DNA of 64,000 bases from Martinezella hainanensis (GTDB lineage Bacteria; Pseudomonadota; Alphaproteobacteria; Rhizobiales; Rhizobiaceae): NCBI RefSeq assembly GCF_900094555.1, contig NZ_FMAC01000003.1:372001-436000 (forward strand), written 5' to 3'. A model generated the notes under the pieces. That model searched no databases. It was not told where the DNA came from and worked only from the letters and a program-made list of their open reading frames with translations. Positions 42,120-51,292 of this stretch are shown here, in pieces. The stretch's first letter is position 1. The number at the start of each line of letters is the position of its first letter. A program made the translations under genes and the position numbers.

Positions 42120-42635
42120 TCACTTCAATTTCTGCGCAAACGCATCCAGCTCATCAACACTGCCTATCCGTGTCAGCGTCTTGCCTGCGTCATGGGCTTC
42201 GGCACACAGGCGGCGAATGCCGGGCATCCAGTCCTGCTCGATGTCCCATATGGTCCGGAACAGATCCCGCGTCGGCGGCATGGCCGAGAGGCCACCGGGC
42301 GCGTGTTCGAGCTTGCCCGACTGCCAGGCAATCTGCCGCTCTGCGGCAAGCCAGAAATGCATCCAGAGCGGCATGTCGATGAGGATGATCTCGGTTGCGC
42401 GATCTATCCGTGCCGGGATTGAATCTTTGTGCCCGAGGCCGTCGAGAACCCAATCCTCACTGGATAGGATCAGTTCATGTTGCTCGATGTAAGTCTCGAT
42501 CGGTGTGGGAATCCAGCCTTCCCGCCAGAGCAGCCCATCAATCTCGAAATGCGGGATTGCGCGTCTTTCGCCCAATTTGCGGGCGAGGGTGGATTTGCCA
42601 CCGCCTGCATTTCCCAAGATGGCGATGCGCGACAT
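42120..42635 (-). CDS. P-loop AAA-type small ATPase (FlaR/adenylate-kinase-like)
   Basis: 171 residues. Walker A ILGNAGGGKSTLARKL at the N-terminus, then HFEIDGLLWREGW and WVLDGLGHKDSIPARIDRATEIILIDMP, the pattern of the topology-modulation/FlaR-like family of nucleoside- or small-molecule-kinase-like P-loop proteins. Cytoplasmic. Actual phosphoryl acceptor unknown. Stands alone, in the same direction as the NUDIX gene upstream with about 105 bases between. Confidence 0.85.
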   Translation of the reverse strand: MSRIAILGNAGGGKSTLARKLGERRAIPHFEIDGLLWREGWIPTPIETYIEQHELILSSEDWVLDGLGHKDSIPARIDRATEIILIDMPLWMHFWLAAERQIAWQSGKLEHAPGGLSAMPPTRDLFRTIWDIEQDWMPGIRRLCAEAHDAGKTLTRIGSVDELDAFAQKLK

Positions 42636-42740
42636 TGGATGATGACCTGACGATTCGAGCCTATCGGAAACCTGGCAAAGATGCCGAAGCGTTTATGGAG
42701 TTATTCCATTGCTGTTGCAATTGATGCAGAGAGGCGGGGG

Positions 42741-43244
42741 TCAGGCCGCATCGCGCCGCACGATGTGCTGAATGCCAGCGGGATCGGTGGCGATGAGATT
42801 GCGTATGGGGGTGGGCACCAGGTCGAACCGATCGAGCCCGACCAGCGTGGAAGGTGCCCAGCGAAATTCGAGTTCGGCATTGCCGTCCATCACTCGATGC
42901 ACGATGTCCGTTTCGTGAAACGGAAATGGCTGCAGCAGTTCCGCCTCATAGTAAAAGCCGAGTTCGTGAACTCGTCGTCCGGCAAACTCGAAGAAATTCT
43001 CAATGATGAAGCGCAGGGGGCCAACCGTGGCTCTGCAGCCGATTTCCTCTTCGATCTCGCGGGCGAGCGTTTCGGCGCCTGCCTCATGAAACTCCACACG
43101 GCCACCGGGCAAAGACCAGAAGCTGTCTGCGAGCGCACGGTGGATGAGGATATGATCGCCGCGGCGGATCAATGCGCCCGCGCGCAATTGAAAGCGGGAA
43201 TTTTCGGAATCCATGACGATCATGGTTCGTACGGCTTCAGCCAT
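42741..43244 (-). CDS. NUDIX hydrolase
   Basis: 167 residues. The complete Nudix box is seen, GGRVEFHEAGAETLAREIEEEIG, split here as GGRVEFHEAG + AETLAREIEEEIG, with the catalytic REIEEE Mg-binding glutamates. Hydrolyses a nucleoside-diphosphate-linked compound. The C-terminal EFRWAPSTLVGLDRFDLVPTPI is common in the branch annotated as NUDIX of unknown specificity. Single gene. Confidence 0.93.
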   Translation of the reverse strand: MAEAVRTMIVMDSENSRFQLRAGALIRRGDHILIHRALADSFWSLPGGRVEFHEAGAETLAREIEEEIGCRATVGPLRFIIENFFEFAGRRVHELGFYYEAELLQPFPFHETDIVHRVMDGNAELEFRWAPSTLVGLDRFDLVPTPIRNLIATDPAGIQHIVRRDAA

Positions 43245-43376
43245 GAAAGGCCCTCCGATTGCAAGACGAGATGGAAGTTATCTGCCAGATGTCGACATCT
43301 GGTTCCGAGATATAGTGCGCTAGTTTAAAGGTTGTTCTTCTCTTGGTTCTTTTTTCCAATCGGAGAGGTCCTGGCA

Positions 43377-43763
43377 ATGCGTTTCGTAAATCCAATCCCT
43401 TTCGTCAGCGATATCGCTCGCTCGAAAGTATTTTATAGCGATCTGCTAGGCCTCAAGATCCTGAATGATTTCGGCAACTTCGTGCTGTTTGAAACCGGCT
43501 TTGCGATCCACGATGGGAAATCGCTGGAGCAAACAGTCTGGCGGAAAAGCAGCGAAACAACAGAGCCATATGGACGAGGAAACATCCTTCTCTATTTTGA
43601 ACATGAGGACGTGGATGCAGCGTTCATGGCGATAGCGCCGCATGTAAACCTCATTCATCCCGTCGAAAAGCAGGAATGGGGGCAGCGGGTATTCCGCTTC
43701 TATGATCCTGATGGCCATGCAGTGGAGATCGGTGAGCCACAGCGGGACATGATGGCCGATTGA
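43377..43763 (+). CDS. VOC-family (glyoxalase/bleomycin-resistance-like) protein
   Basis: 128 residues. Paired beta-alpha-beta-beta-beta modules: PIPFVSDIARSKVFYSDLLGLKI at the start and VFRFYDPDGHAVEIGEP at the end, the latter with the metal-binding Glu. ATG preceded by GGAGAGG. The open frame extends 15 codons upstream without reason. Could be a dioxygenase-like, isomerase-like or drug-binding member; function not predictable. Single gene followed by a hairpin shared with the TetR gene. Confidence 0.88.
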   Translation: MRFVNPIPFVSDIARSKVFYSDLLGLKILNDFGNFVLFETGFAIHDGKSLEQTVWRKSSETTEPYGRGNILLYFEHEDVDAAFMAIAPHVNLIHPVEKQEWGQRVFRFYDPDGHAVEIGEPQRDMMAD

Positions 43764-43781
43764 TCCTTGCCGCCGTTAACT

Positions 43782-43800
43782 TGAGCGATTTCATCGCTTA
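43782..43800. terminator. Hairpin between convergent VOC and TetR genes
   Basis: An eight-base stem, TGAGCGAT against ATCGCTTA (one G-T pair), with a three-base loop, located between two converging stop codons. No clear U-run on either side, so a bidirectional or Rho-assisted terminator is only probable. Confidence 0.5.
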
Positions 43801-43820
43801 AGGCGGAAATAGACTAGCCC

Positions 43821-44450
43821 CTATGGCGCCGTGCCGGCGCCTGCGGCCTTGAGGATCAGTGCGACGCTATTGCGCGCGATGCGCTCAAGTTCGGGACGGG
43901 CTGTGCCGGCGCGAGCGCGTTGCGCAAGGCTGTGCTGCAGGGCGGAGAGCATTTCGGCGACGGCATCGATGTCGGTCGTAGGCGGCAACTGGGCCTCATC
44001 GCGCGCCACCGCAATCCGATCACGGAACCGCGCGTCCGTGCGTCCGAGCGCAGCAAACAATTCCGCGCCGATCACCGGGTCGGCTGTCGCCTCGCCGGTG
44101 ATGACACTGAGCATGGGGCAGCCGAGCGGGCGATCGTCACCTTCCGAATAGATGGCGACGAGCGCCAGGAAATAGCCATCAAGCGCCGCTGCGAGCGATG
44201 GCTCGTCGAAGAGGGCACCGTCCCGGCGTTCGGCACTATCCTCGACATATTGTGCGACCGCCCTGAGATAGATGGCGCGCTTGTTGCCGAAGGCGGCATA
44301 AAGGCTCGGCCGAGCCATTTTCGTCGCCTCCGAGAGGTGGTCGAGCGATGTGCCGGTGTAGCCACGGCGCCGGAATTCGAGCAATGCGGCGCCAAGCGCA
44401 GTCTTGGTATCATATTGGCGTGGGCGCCCCCGGGCGGACTTCTCTTTCAT
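43821..44450 (-). CDS. TetR/AcrR-family transcriptional regulator
   Basis: 209 residues. N-terminal HTH: AALLEFRRRGYTGTSLDHL and ATKMARPSLYAAFGNKRAIYLRAV. The C-terminal ligand domain resembles the TetR_C branch near AcrR. ATG at 44450 chosen over a TTG 18 bases upstream. Divergent from the GAPDH gene, 180 bases between, and therefore a candidate regulator of it, unusual for a glycolytic enzyme. Confidence 0.92.
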   Translation of the reverse strand: MKEKSARGRPRQYDTKTALGAALLEFRRRGYTGTSLDHLSEATKMARPSLYAAFGNKRAIYLRAVAQYVEDSAERRDGALFDEPSLAAALDGYFLALVAIYSEGDDRPLGCPMLSVITGEATADPVIGAELFAALGRTDARFRDRIAVARDEAQLPPTTDIDAVAEMLSALQHSLAQRARAGTARPELERIARNSVALILKAAGAGTAP

Positions 44451-44630
44451 TTTTGTACCGTATCGCAATAAATTCGTTGCGGATTATTTTTGTGCGAAGT
44501 AGTCTAAAAATCAGCGGCGCGGAAAGCAATCCCTCTCCAAATAATGGGTAGTGGATGGGCGTGCGCGTCCTGCAGCGCTCTGAGGCGAGCGGAAGAGCGC
44601 CATTCTCCATCTCGATAAAAGGGACCATCG

Positions 44631-45638
44631 ATGACTGACAAGATCCGCGTGGGCATTAACGGCTTCGGCCGCATTGGTCGGACCGTTCTGCGGGCTGCGA
44701 TGGTGCGCGACGATGTCGAGATCGTGGCGATCAACGACCTGTTGCCAATCGATCACCTCGCTTATCTCCTCAAATACGACAGCGTGCATGGCGGTTTCGG
44801 AGGCAGCATAGTTGCCGCGGACCGTGCGCTTCGTATCGACGACGCCAGGATCAGGGCTTTCAGCGAAAGGGAGCCGGGCGCGATCGATTGGGGCGAGGTG
44901 GGCGTTGATGTCGTCATCGAGTCGACCGGCCTGTTCCTGACAAAGAAGGTCGTTGAAGGCCATCTCGCTGCCGGCGCCGGCAAGGTGCTGCTCTCGGCGC
45001 CGCCCGAGGATGACACGCCGGTCTTCGTGATGGGCGTCAACGCGAGTAGCTATGCCGGCGAAAGCATCGTTTCCAACGCCTCTTGCACGACCAATTGCGT
45101 CGCGCCGCTCGCCAAGGCTTTGAACGACGCTTTCGGCCTCGAGGAAGCGCTGATGCTGACGGTTCATGCCACGACATCGAGCCAGAATACGGTTGATGGT
45201 GTGGCGCGCAAGGATTGGCGTTTCGGGCGTGGCATTCTCGAAAACATCATCCCGGCAACGACGGGTGCGGCGCGCATGGTCGGCAAGGTGGTGCCCGAAC
45301 TGAACGGGCGGATCAACGGCATGGCGGTGCGCGTGCCGGTGTCGGACGTATCGATGATCGATCTCACCTGCCGGCTCAGAGAAAACGCCTCCTACAAGGA
45401 CATATGTGCCATGATCCGGGAGCAGGCGACGAGTGCGATGGAGGGCATCCTCGCCTATTGCGACGAGCCCGTCGTCTCGACCGACATGCGCGGCAATCCT
45501 CATTCTTCGGTCGTCGACGGGCTGGCCGGCATGCAAATCGAGGGTGGGCTGACGAAACTCGTTGCCTGGTATGACAACGAATGGGGTTACGCCTGCCGTT
45601 GCCTTGACCTGGCAGCACATATCTCGCGCGGCAGGTAG
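44631..45638 (+). CDS. gap: Glyceraldehyde-3-phosphate dehydrogenase, type I
   Basis: 335 residues. NAD-binding GINGFGRIGR at 8-17 and Asp36 in AINDLL (NAD preference); catalytic Cys152 in SNASCTTNC, His179 in LTVHATT; C-terminal WYDNEWGYACR. Converts glyceraldehyde-3-phosphate to 1,3-bisphosphoglycerate. It stands alone rather than in the usual tkt-gap-pgk arrangement of alphaproteobacteria and sits opposite a TetR gene, so it is probably a second GAPDH with special expression. The phosphate-site region HATTSSQNTVDG deviates slightly from TATQ. SD AAAGGGA lies before the ATG. Confidence 0.95.
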   Translation: MTDKIRVGINGFGRIGRTVLRAAMVRDDVEIVAINDLLPIDHLAYLLKYDSVHGGFGGSIVAADRALRIDDARIRAFSEREPGAIDWGEVGVDVVIESTGLFLTKKVVEGHLAAGAGKVLLSAPPEDDTPVFVMGVNASSYAGESIVSNASCTTNCVAPLAKALNDAFGLEEALMLTVHATTSSQNTVDGVARKDWRFGRGILENIIPATTGAARMVGKVVPELNGRINGMAVRVPVSDVSMIDLTCRLRENASYKDICAMIREQATSAMEGILAYCDEPVVSTDMRGNPHSSVVDGLAGMQIEGGLTKLVAWYDNEWGYACRCLDLAAHISRGR

Positions 45639-45921
45639 ACACTGGTCATATCATGCGTGTTCCGATGATCTTCGTGCCTGATCTTCCAAGCACCGAACCT
45701 TACTACGGTTGATCTCATCTTCCCCGGCCGTTGCTCCAGCGTATTTCGATGGCGCGGCGGCCGGCCGGTGGACAAGTGATGCGATGGCCTGTTTGGCCGG
45801 CCGTAATATTTCTCAACAAAAAAATACATCGCTGAAAACGGAACTGGCCATACTGGCGAGGTCGCTCGCAGGAAGCTTGCATTGCCTTGCGCTTGCGGGG
45901 GTGAAGCAAGAGGATCAAGCA

Positions 45922-46299
45922 ATGAAGATCTATTACGCGGCATTGACAATGATGGTGGCAACGACGGTCACCATTGGAACTGTCAGCTCCTGTTATGCCC
46001 AGGTCGTATTCTATGAGGACCAATCGCCAACCTATTCTCCGGGAGAAGGGCAGCCGGAAGCCGATTTTCTTCAGCGATGGAATCGCCGCCACGAAGAACG
46101 TCGCGAATGGGGTCAAAACTCCGACGATTTCGGTCCGTCCGATGTCATTCGTCTCCTGGTGCGTCGGGGATATCGGGTCAAGGATGTGCAAGACGTCGGA
46201 CCACGTTACCTGGTGCGAGCATGGAGAGACGGAGACGACCTGTTGGTAAGCGTTTCCCGTTCTGGCGAGATCGTCGGCGTGGTCCACGACCGCGGCTGA
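45922..46299 (+). CDS. Small exported hypothetical protein (PepSY-like)
   Basis: 125 residues. A Sec signal peptide (KIYYAALTMMVATTVTIGTV, cleavage near CYAQ) then a charged linker and a C-terminal ~55-residue module (DVIRLLVRRGYRVKDVQDVG, YLVRAWRDGDDLLVSVSRSG) like PepSY/YpeB-type modules seen in other small rhizobial periplasmic proteins. GAGG eight bases before the ATG; the frame is open further upstream but without a start signal. Function unknown. Confidence 0.75.
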   Translation: MKIYYAALTMMVATTVTIGTVSSCYAQVVFYEDQSPTYSPGEGQPEADFLQRWNRRHEERREWGQNSDDFGPSDVIRLLVRRGYRVKDVQDVGPRYLVRAWRDGDDLLVSVSRSGEIVGVVHDRG

Positions 46300-46535
46300 C
46301 GATGTCTGCGAAGGGTGAAAGGCAGTGCAGAGACATTGCCTTTCGCTTGTATTCCATGCGTGCGTGTCATGGGTAATTTGCGTGCAAGCCATCGGGCTGG
46401 TGTGCCTGAATGGATGTTCTGACATCTGTATGGGTAATCTTGCCGAGGTCGCGGTTGTACCCAGTATTCTTGGCTTTCGATGCGTTCGGATACGCAGCCA
46501 ATCTCCTTGTTCACATCACGCGACCCGGCAGCCAT

Positions 46536-47192
46536 CTACCTCGTTCGGGTCAGGAGATCGGCGGCGCCCTTGTCTATTGCGACATAAGAGGCCTTCAGAC
46601 TTCCGAATGATGCTCCGAGATTGAGCGCACCCGGATATTGCTTGGCGACATAGGCAAGCAGCAGGCGGTTGGATGTTGAATCATAGATCTCGACCGCATA
46701 GGTTGCCGAGCCGGTCATCGATCCTTGTTTTCCGCGCGCCGCCTGGACGGTATTGTAGACGCCGCCGGCGATGTCGACATGCGAGGCCGGACCGAGCACG
46801 GGATTGGTTGTTTCCGCACCGGCAAGCGTCAAGCGCAGGCGCAGCGTAGTGGGGTCGGGGGCGGCGGCCATCGAATAGCGTTGGGTGAGCACACTGCTGA
46901 ACTTGTCATGCATATAGCGCGCGAGTGTCTGCTTGTCCTCTTCGGACATGTCTGCGAATTGGCTGTCCTTGCCTCTATAGATGCTGGCAGGCTCGACGAT
47001 GATCTTGTTATACTGGCTCCAGTTCACGCTCACCTTGTAGCTGAACGGGGCCTGCCCGGAACTGTCGCTCGGATCGGGTCTCAGTTGCGCCGCGGATGCA
47101 AGGCCCTGATAGACCATGGGTTCGGAAGTGGCGCAGCCTGCTGCAGCAAGGGAAATGGCTGCCAATGCAAGGCATGCGGGAAGGGACTTCAT
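46536..47192 (-). CDS. DUF3313-family outer-membrane lipoprotein
   Basis: 218 residues. Lipoprotein signal peptide with lipobox LAAAGC, Cys at about residue 20. YQGLASAAQLRPDPSD and SVNWSQYNKIIVEPASIYRG mark the DUF3313 family; later AATYAVEIYDSTSNRLLLAY-like strand pattern. Likely outer-membrane attached, periplasm-facing. Function unknown. It lies 69 bases downstream of a two-component gene pair on the same strand and could be under its control. Confidence 0.85.
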   Translation of the reverse strand: MKSLPACLALAAISLAAAGCATSEPMVYQGLASAAQLRPDPSDSSGQAPFSYKVSVNWSQYNKIIVEPASIYRGKDSQFADMSEEDKQTLARYMHDKFSSVLTQRYSMAAAPDPTTLRLRLTLAGAETTNPVLGPASHVDIAGGVYNTVQAARGKQGSMTGSATYAVEIYDSTSNRLLLAYVAKQYPGALNLGASFGSLKASYVAIDKGAADLLTRTR

Positions 47193-47260
47193 GGAGAGCT
47201 CCTGGAGTGTTTTTGCGATCTCCTTGTAAAGTTTGCCCTTGTTGCGTTGTGTTCGGATTT

Positions 47261-48595
47261 TTATGAAAATGTTGCGGCATTGCCGATGCCGGAATTGGCG
47301 GGCAGTCGTATTACGACGACCAAGCCGCTCGGCTTGCGGTCAAGCAATTCGAAGCTGCCTCGATGACCGACCGTAATGATTCCATGTGCAATGGAAAGCC
47401 CGAGGCCGAAACCGCCATTCTTGCTCGGCGAACGTGCCTTGTCGGCCTTGAAGAAGGGCTCCATGACCTTCGGTTTCAATTCGTCGGCGATCCCGGGACC
47501 ATCATCGGCAACCGTGATGACGATTGAACCATCTTCTTCCCGGGCAAGTGTCAGATCGATGCGGCCGGCATGGCGGGAGGCGTTGTCGATCAGGTTTGAT
47601 ATGGCTCTTGATAGCGCCCGCGGACGACAAACGTAGGGTAAGCGCCGCGGTCCGGTGAAAGTGACCTCAATGCCGGTATCGGCAAAATCATCGGTCACGG
47701 TTTGCAGAAGGCTGGACAGCTCCACCTTCTTCAAGGCCTCGACCTCACCGCCGAGATAGGCAAGGCTTTCATTGATCATGCCGGACAGCACATCAATGTC
47801 CCTCAACATTTGTTGCCGCAACTCCGCTTGTTCGCACCGCTCGCTGCGCATTCTGAGCCGCGTCAAGGGTGTGCGCAGGTCGTGGCTGATGGATGTCAGC
47901 ATGCGGGTGCGTCCGGCTACCAGCTCGCGGATGCGTTTGCGCATGAGGTTGAGCGATGTTGCGAGGCTCCGCAGCTCGGCCGAGCCACGAACATCGAAAG
48001 GCTCGTCAAGCTCGTCATCGGAGCGGACGGATTCGGCTGCCTTTGCCAGATTGACGATTGGTCTTCCAATCAACCACGCGGTCAGGATTGCCAGAATAGC
48101 AGCAGGGACAATGATCAGGACAAGATTGCCCACAACAGCAGGGAGGACCCATCGTGTCGTGGAAAACTCCGGCAATGCAAATACCAGGCTGCCATCTCCG
48201 GCTTTGACCGTCAAAGTCGTGGGATTGTTCCAGCCCATGAAGCCTTGAGGGTCGAGAAAGAGATTATAGTCGAGCAGTCGGCGCACGGCGGAGGGGATGT
48301 CCTGTGTCGCGATCGGCGAAGCGTCGGCCTGTTCACCGGTCGCCCTCCAGACATCGACGCCTTGTGCTTTGAACCTTGAAAGGATTGCGTCTCCTTGCGC
48401 TTCATCTGTCGAAAGCGCGAACTCCTTTGCAATGGTCTCGATGCGGCCGGCAAAAAGTCCGACTTCGACGCCCTTGTCGAAGCGGCTGCGCACGAATGGT
48501 TCGGTGCCGGCCGTTATGGTTGTGACGACAGTAGCAAGCAAAGTTGTGAGAATGGCAATCTGGGTGCGGACGGATGATTGGGATAGCCACTTCAC
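47261..48595 (-). CDS. Sensor histidine kinase (EnvZ-like)
   Basis: 444 residues. TM helix at the N-terminus, periplasmic sensor to about residue 140, second TM (VVGNLVLIIVPAAILAILTAWLIG), HAMP domain, H-box SHDLRTPLTRLRMRSE, N-box NLIDNAS, G1 VADDGPGI and G2 GFGLGLSIA. Autophosphorylates and passes phosphate to the adjacent OmpR-type regulator, overlapping by four bases. Signal unknown; the small periplasmic domain is typical of envelope or osmotic sensing. Confidence 0.95.
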   Translation of the reverse strand: MKWLSQSSVRTQIAILTTLLATVVTTITAGTEPFVRSRFDKGVEVGLFAGRIETIAKEFALSTDEAQGDAILSRFKAQGVDVWRATGEQADASPIATQDIPSAVRRLLDYNLFLDPQGFMGWNNPTTLTVKAGDGSLVFALPEFSTTRWVLPAVVGNLVLIIVPAAILAILTAWLIGRPIVNLAKAAESVRSDDELDEPFDVRGSAELRSLATSLNLMRKRIRELVAGRTRMLTSISHDLRTPLTRLRMRSERCEQAELRQQMLRDIDVLSGMINESLAYLGGEVEALKKVELSSLLQTVTDDFADTGIEVTFTGPRRLPYVCRPRALSRAISNLIDNASRHAGRIDLTLAREEDGSIVITVADDGPGIADELKPKVMEPFFKADKARSPSKNGGFGLGLSIAHGIITVGHRGSFELLDRKPSGLVVVIRLPANSGIGNAATFS

Positions 48596-49362
48596 GGCAG
48601 GTACTCGACATTCGCGGCGAAAAGATAGCCCCCAAGCCGCACCGTCTTGATGAAGATCGGCTCCTTCAGATTTGGCTCAATCTTCTGCCGAAGGCGGCTG
48701 ATTTGAGCGTCAACGCTCCGTTCGACCGGCCCGGCCGTGCCGGCATGTGTCATAGACAGCAGCTGCTCACGGGTCAGGATCTGGTTTGGATTGTGACAGA
48801 AGGCGAGCAACAGATCGAATTCGGATGTCGTCATCAGCACTTCGGCGCCTTCCGGGTCCACGATCCGCCTGCTTCTCGGATCGAGCACCCAGCCGGCAAA
48901 AGTCATCTTCGTCAGCGGCTTTCGCTCCGATGTCTCCGTACCATACGAAGCTCTGCGAAGAAGCGCCTTGATCCTGGCGACAAGCTCCCGTGGGTTGAAC
49001 GGCTTGGTGACATAGTCGTCCGCTCCAAGCTCAAGGCCGATGATGCGATCGATATCCTCCGTGAGTGCGGTCAACATCAGGATCGGGATCGTTCCGGCCG
49101 ACCTCAGGCGCCGGCAGATGCTGAAACCATCCTCTCCGGGAAGCATGGCGTCGAGGATCACGAGATCGAATGGGTGCCTTTGCAATATCTTGTCCATCTC
49201 CGCGCCGCTTCGCACAGGCAAGGCGCGCAAGCCATGGTCCTTGATCAGTTCGACCAGCATAGTTGCAATCTCGTCATCGTCTTCGACAACAAGAATATGA
49301 TGTGAAGGCTCAACCGTCCTCATGCGTGCAACCATGTTTGTAGATCCTGATCCTTCGCCCAT
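48592..49362 (-). CDS. OmpR-family response regulator
   Basis: 256 residues. Receiver: acidic pair VVEDDDE, phospho-acceptor Asp in VILDAMLPGEDG, Thr in LTALTED, Lys in YVTKPFNPREL. Winged-helix C-terminus: LLLAFCHNPNQILTREQLL and SVDAQISRLRQKIEPN. Several in-frame starts (49362, 49335, 49323). Partner of the kinase downstream; target genes not evident, though the DUF3313 lipoprotein behind the pair is a candidate. Confidence 0.95.
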   Translation of the reverse strand: MGEGSGSTNMVARMRTVEPSHHILVVEDDDEIATMLVELIKDHGLRALPVRSGAEMDKILQRHPFDLVILDAMLPGEDGFSICRRLRSAGTIPILMLTALTEDIDRIIGLELGADDYVTKPFNPRELVARIKALLRRASYGTETSERKPLTKMTFAGWVLDPRSRRIVDPEGAEVLMTTSEFDLLLAFCHNPNQILTREQLLSMTHAGTAGPVERSVDAQISRLRQKIEPNLKEPIFIKTVRLGGYLFAANVEYLP

Positions 49363-49688
49363 TATCTGCGTGCCGGAGCAAGCCTTACGCCGCCTAAAAG
49401 GGCTGGGAGATGGGCCGAGAGCAACCAGCGATCGATGACTTTCGAAGGAATATCTCGCAGATCTTATCCTCGGCCGTCCATAGCAGAAGAAATTATAGCG
49501 ACGTGTTAGAAAATATTACAATATGTTGCAGGCGGTCGCCGGAGCCATCAAGCTGAAGCGAGGAAACGGTCGCCGTCGCCGATGCCGGTACCTCTTAAAC
49601 TGAATGGCAGGTCATGCAAGCATCGGCCTTCGGAACGCCATCACTGGCAACCCGAAGGCCGTGGAAATTGGATGAGATATGGCCCTCA
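49363..49688. other. Intergenic region before the response-regulator gene
   Basis: No gene that I can support. Around 49490-49520 the sequence turns AT-rich (GTGTTAGAAAATATTAC), which fits a promoter for the minus-strand two-component pair. Remaining open frames are antisense to the neighbouring SRPBCC gene. Confidence 0.5.
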
Positions 49689-50210
49689 TCACTTCTGTTC
49701 TTTTGCATCACGCGCAGCGCCAACCAGGCCATCCAGCCAATCTTGATGGCCGTTGATCATCGGATTGGGCTTGGTGCGAGCGAGTTCGGCAGCTGGCTTA
49801 CCCTTCTGAGTTTCCTGGGTCAGGATGCGCACCCGGCCCTCGGACAAATCTTCAATCAGCCAGGCGTGGTGGACATCCAGCCGGCTTTCGCTACCTTCCT
49901 CGCCGGCCCAGCCATGCCAGGCGACGCGGCCAGGCTGTCCATTGGCAGGCGGGATATACTCGGTGCACCGTGCTTCGACCGGGAAGCCGAAGGTCTCGAA
50001 GTAGAAGCGGACGCCTTCCTCAAGTTCCGGCCCCCTGTCATCATGGAAGCGGATGTTGGCGGAGTTGGCATAGTAGCTCGGCCAGCGCGGAGCATAGCCG
50101 AGAAACGGCCAGATTTCTTCTGCGGAAAGGTCCGCCACTATGACTTCATTCGATACGAAGTTCTCCGTAAAGCCTGGAATATAGCCCTTCGGCCAGATGA
50201 TTTCGTTCAT
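49689..50210 (-). CDS. SRPBCC-family (START/Bet v1-like) protein
   Basis: 173 residues. Elements of the helix-grip fold: LSAEEIWPFLGYAPRWPSYYANSANI, FYFETFGFPVEARCTEYIPP, and the long C-terminal helix INGHQDWLDGLVGAARD. Members bind hydrophobic ligands and some are polyketide-cyclase-like. ATG at 50210 has AGGAG six bases before it; the longer open frame has no start signal. Divergent from a LysR gene, 116 bases between, so probably regulated by it. Function not predictable. Confidence 0.85.
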   Translation of the reverse strand: MNEIIWPKGYIPGFTENFVSNEVIVADLSAEEIWPFLGYAPRWPSYYANSANIRFHDDRGPELEEGVRFYFETFGFPVEARCTEYIPPANGQPGRVAWHGWAGEEGSESRLDVHHAWLIEDLSEGRVRILTQETQKGKPAAELARTKPNPMINGHQDWLDGLVGAARDAKEQK

Positions 50211-50326
50211 GGTGCTCTCCTGATTATGGGCCGGCACATGCCGGGAAATTGCAGTTTTCAACTTGCATGATGATGGGAAATCTGCAGACATAACGCAAAT
50301 AGCAATACGTGATCACGCCTATAACG

Positions 50327-51244
50327 ATGAAAGATATCAGAGCTCTCGACCTCAATCTCCTGCGCACGCTCGATGCGCTGCTCGATGAACGCAGCGTCAC
50401 GCGTGCGGCCGAGCGCCTCGGCTTCACGCAGCCTGCGGTGAGTGGGATGCTGACGCGCCTGCGCGAGAGCTTCAACGACCCGCTATTCGTCCGTACTCGG
50501 CGCGGGATTGTGCCCACACTGCGTGCAACGGAGCTCGCAGGACCGCTCAAGCAGATCCTTGTTGATGTCGGGGCGCTTCTGCAGCCTGCGGCGTTCGACC
50601 CAACCACTGCCAAGTTCACGCTCTCGATTGCCGCGACCGATTATGCCCTTCAAGCCGTCGTCGTGCCGTTCCTGGCGAAGATGAGACCGTTAGCGCCCGG
50701 CATTCGCATTGCCATTCGTCCGGTCGAGGACGATCGTGTGCAGATGCAGTTCGAAAGCGGTGATCTCGACCTCGCATTGATGACCCCGGAGACCGCGCTG
50801 CCGGAGCTTCATGCGCGGCGGTTGTTCGATGAGACCTATGTCTGCGCACTTCGGAGCAACCATCCCGATGCGCGGAAGCAGCAGCTTTCCATTGACCGCT
50901 TCTGTGCCCTTGATCACGTGCTGGTCTCCTATTCCGGCGAGCGCTTTTGGGGCGTGACGGATGATGCCCTCTCCAAGATTGGTCGTCGGCGGCATGTTGC
51001 GCTGACGGTTACGAGCTTTCTTGTTCTTGCCGAGATTTTACGCACGACCGATCTGGTGGCCGCCGTTCCCAGACGGCTGGCGCAAAGCGCAAAAGGTCTT
51101 GTTCTGCGTGAGCCTCCCGTCGAAATACCGGGCTTCACCAAACTCGCCGTCTGGCACGAGCGCACCCATCGCGATCCCGGCCATCGTTGGGTACGCATGC
51201 TGTTGTTCGAGACATGCGGCAATCTGGAAACGGCAAAGACCTGA
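50327..51244 (+). CDS. LysR-family transcriptional regulator (NodD-like branch)
   Basis: 305 residues. HTH: DLNLLRTLDALLDERSVTRAAERLGFTQPAVSGMLTRL interrupted across helices, then DPLFVRTRRGIVPT. The DLNLL opening and later MTPETALPELHARRLFDETYVCALRSNHP resemble the NodD/NahR/LinR branch that responds to aromatic inducers. An in-frame GTG 18 bases upstream exists, but ATG is preferred. Likely controls the divergent SRPBCC gene and perhaps itself. Confidence 0.93.
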   Translation: MKDIRALDLNLLRTLDALLDERSVTRAAERLGFTQPAVSGMLTRLRESFNDPLFVRTRRGIVPTLRATELAGPLKQILVDVGALLQPAAFDPTTAKFTLSIAATDYALQAVVVPFLAKMRPLAPGIRIAIRPVEDDRVQMQFESGDLDLALMTPETALPELHARRLFDETYVCALRSNHPDARKQQLSIDRFCALDHVLVSYSGERFWGVTDDALSKIGRRRHVALTVTSFLVLAEILRTTDLVAAVPRRLAQSAKGLVLREPPVEIPGFTKLAVWHERTHRDPGHRWVRMLLFETCGNLETAKT

Positions 51245-51292
51245 GCCGTCTTCTGCAAAGGTGGCGCGTTGTTTGACTCACAAGGAATTGAA

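Noticed and set aside
45709..45921. N-terminal 71-codon extension of the small exported protein
   Set aside because: It would bury a clear signal peptide and lacks a start signal; the ATG at 45922 has a proper ribosome site.
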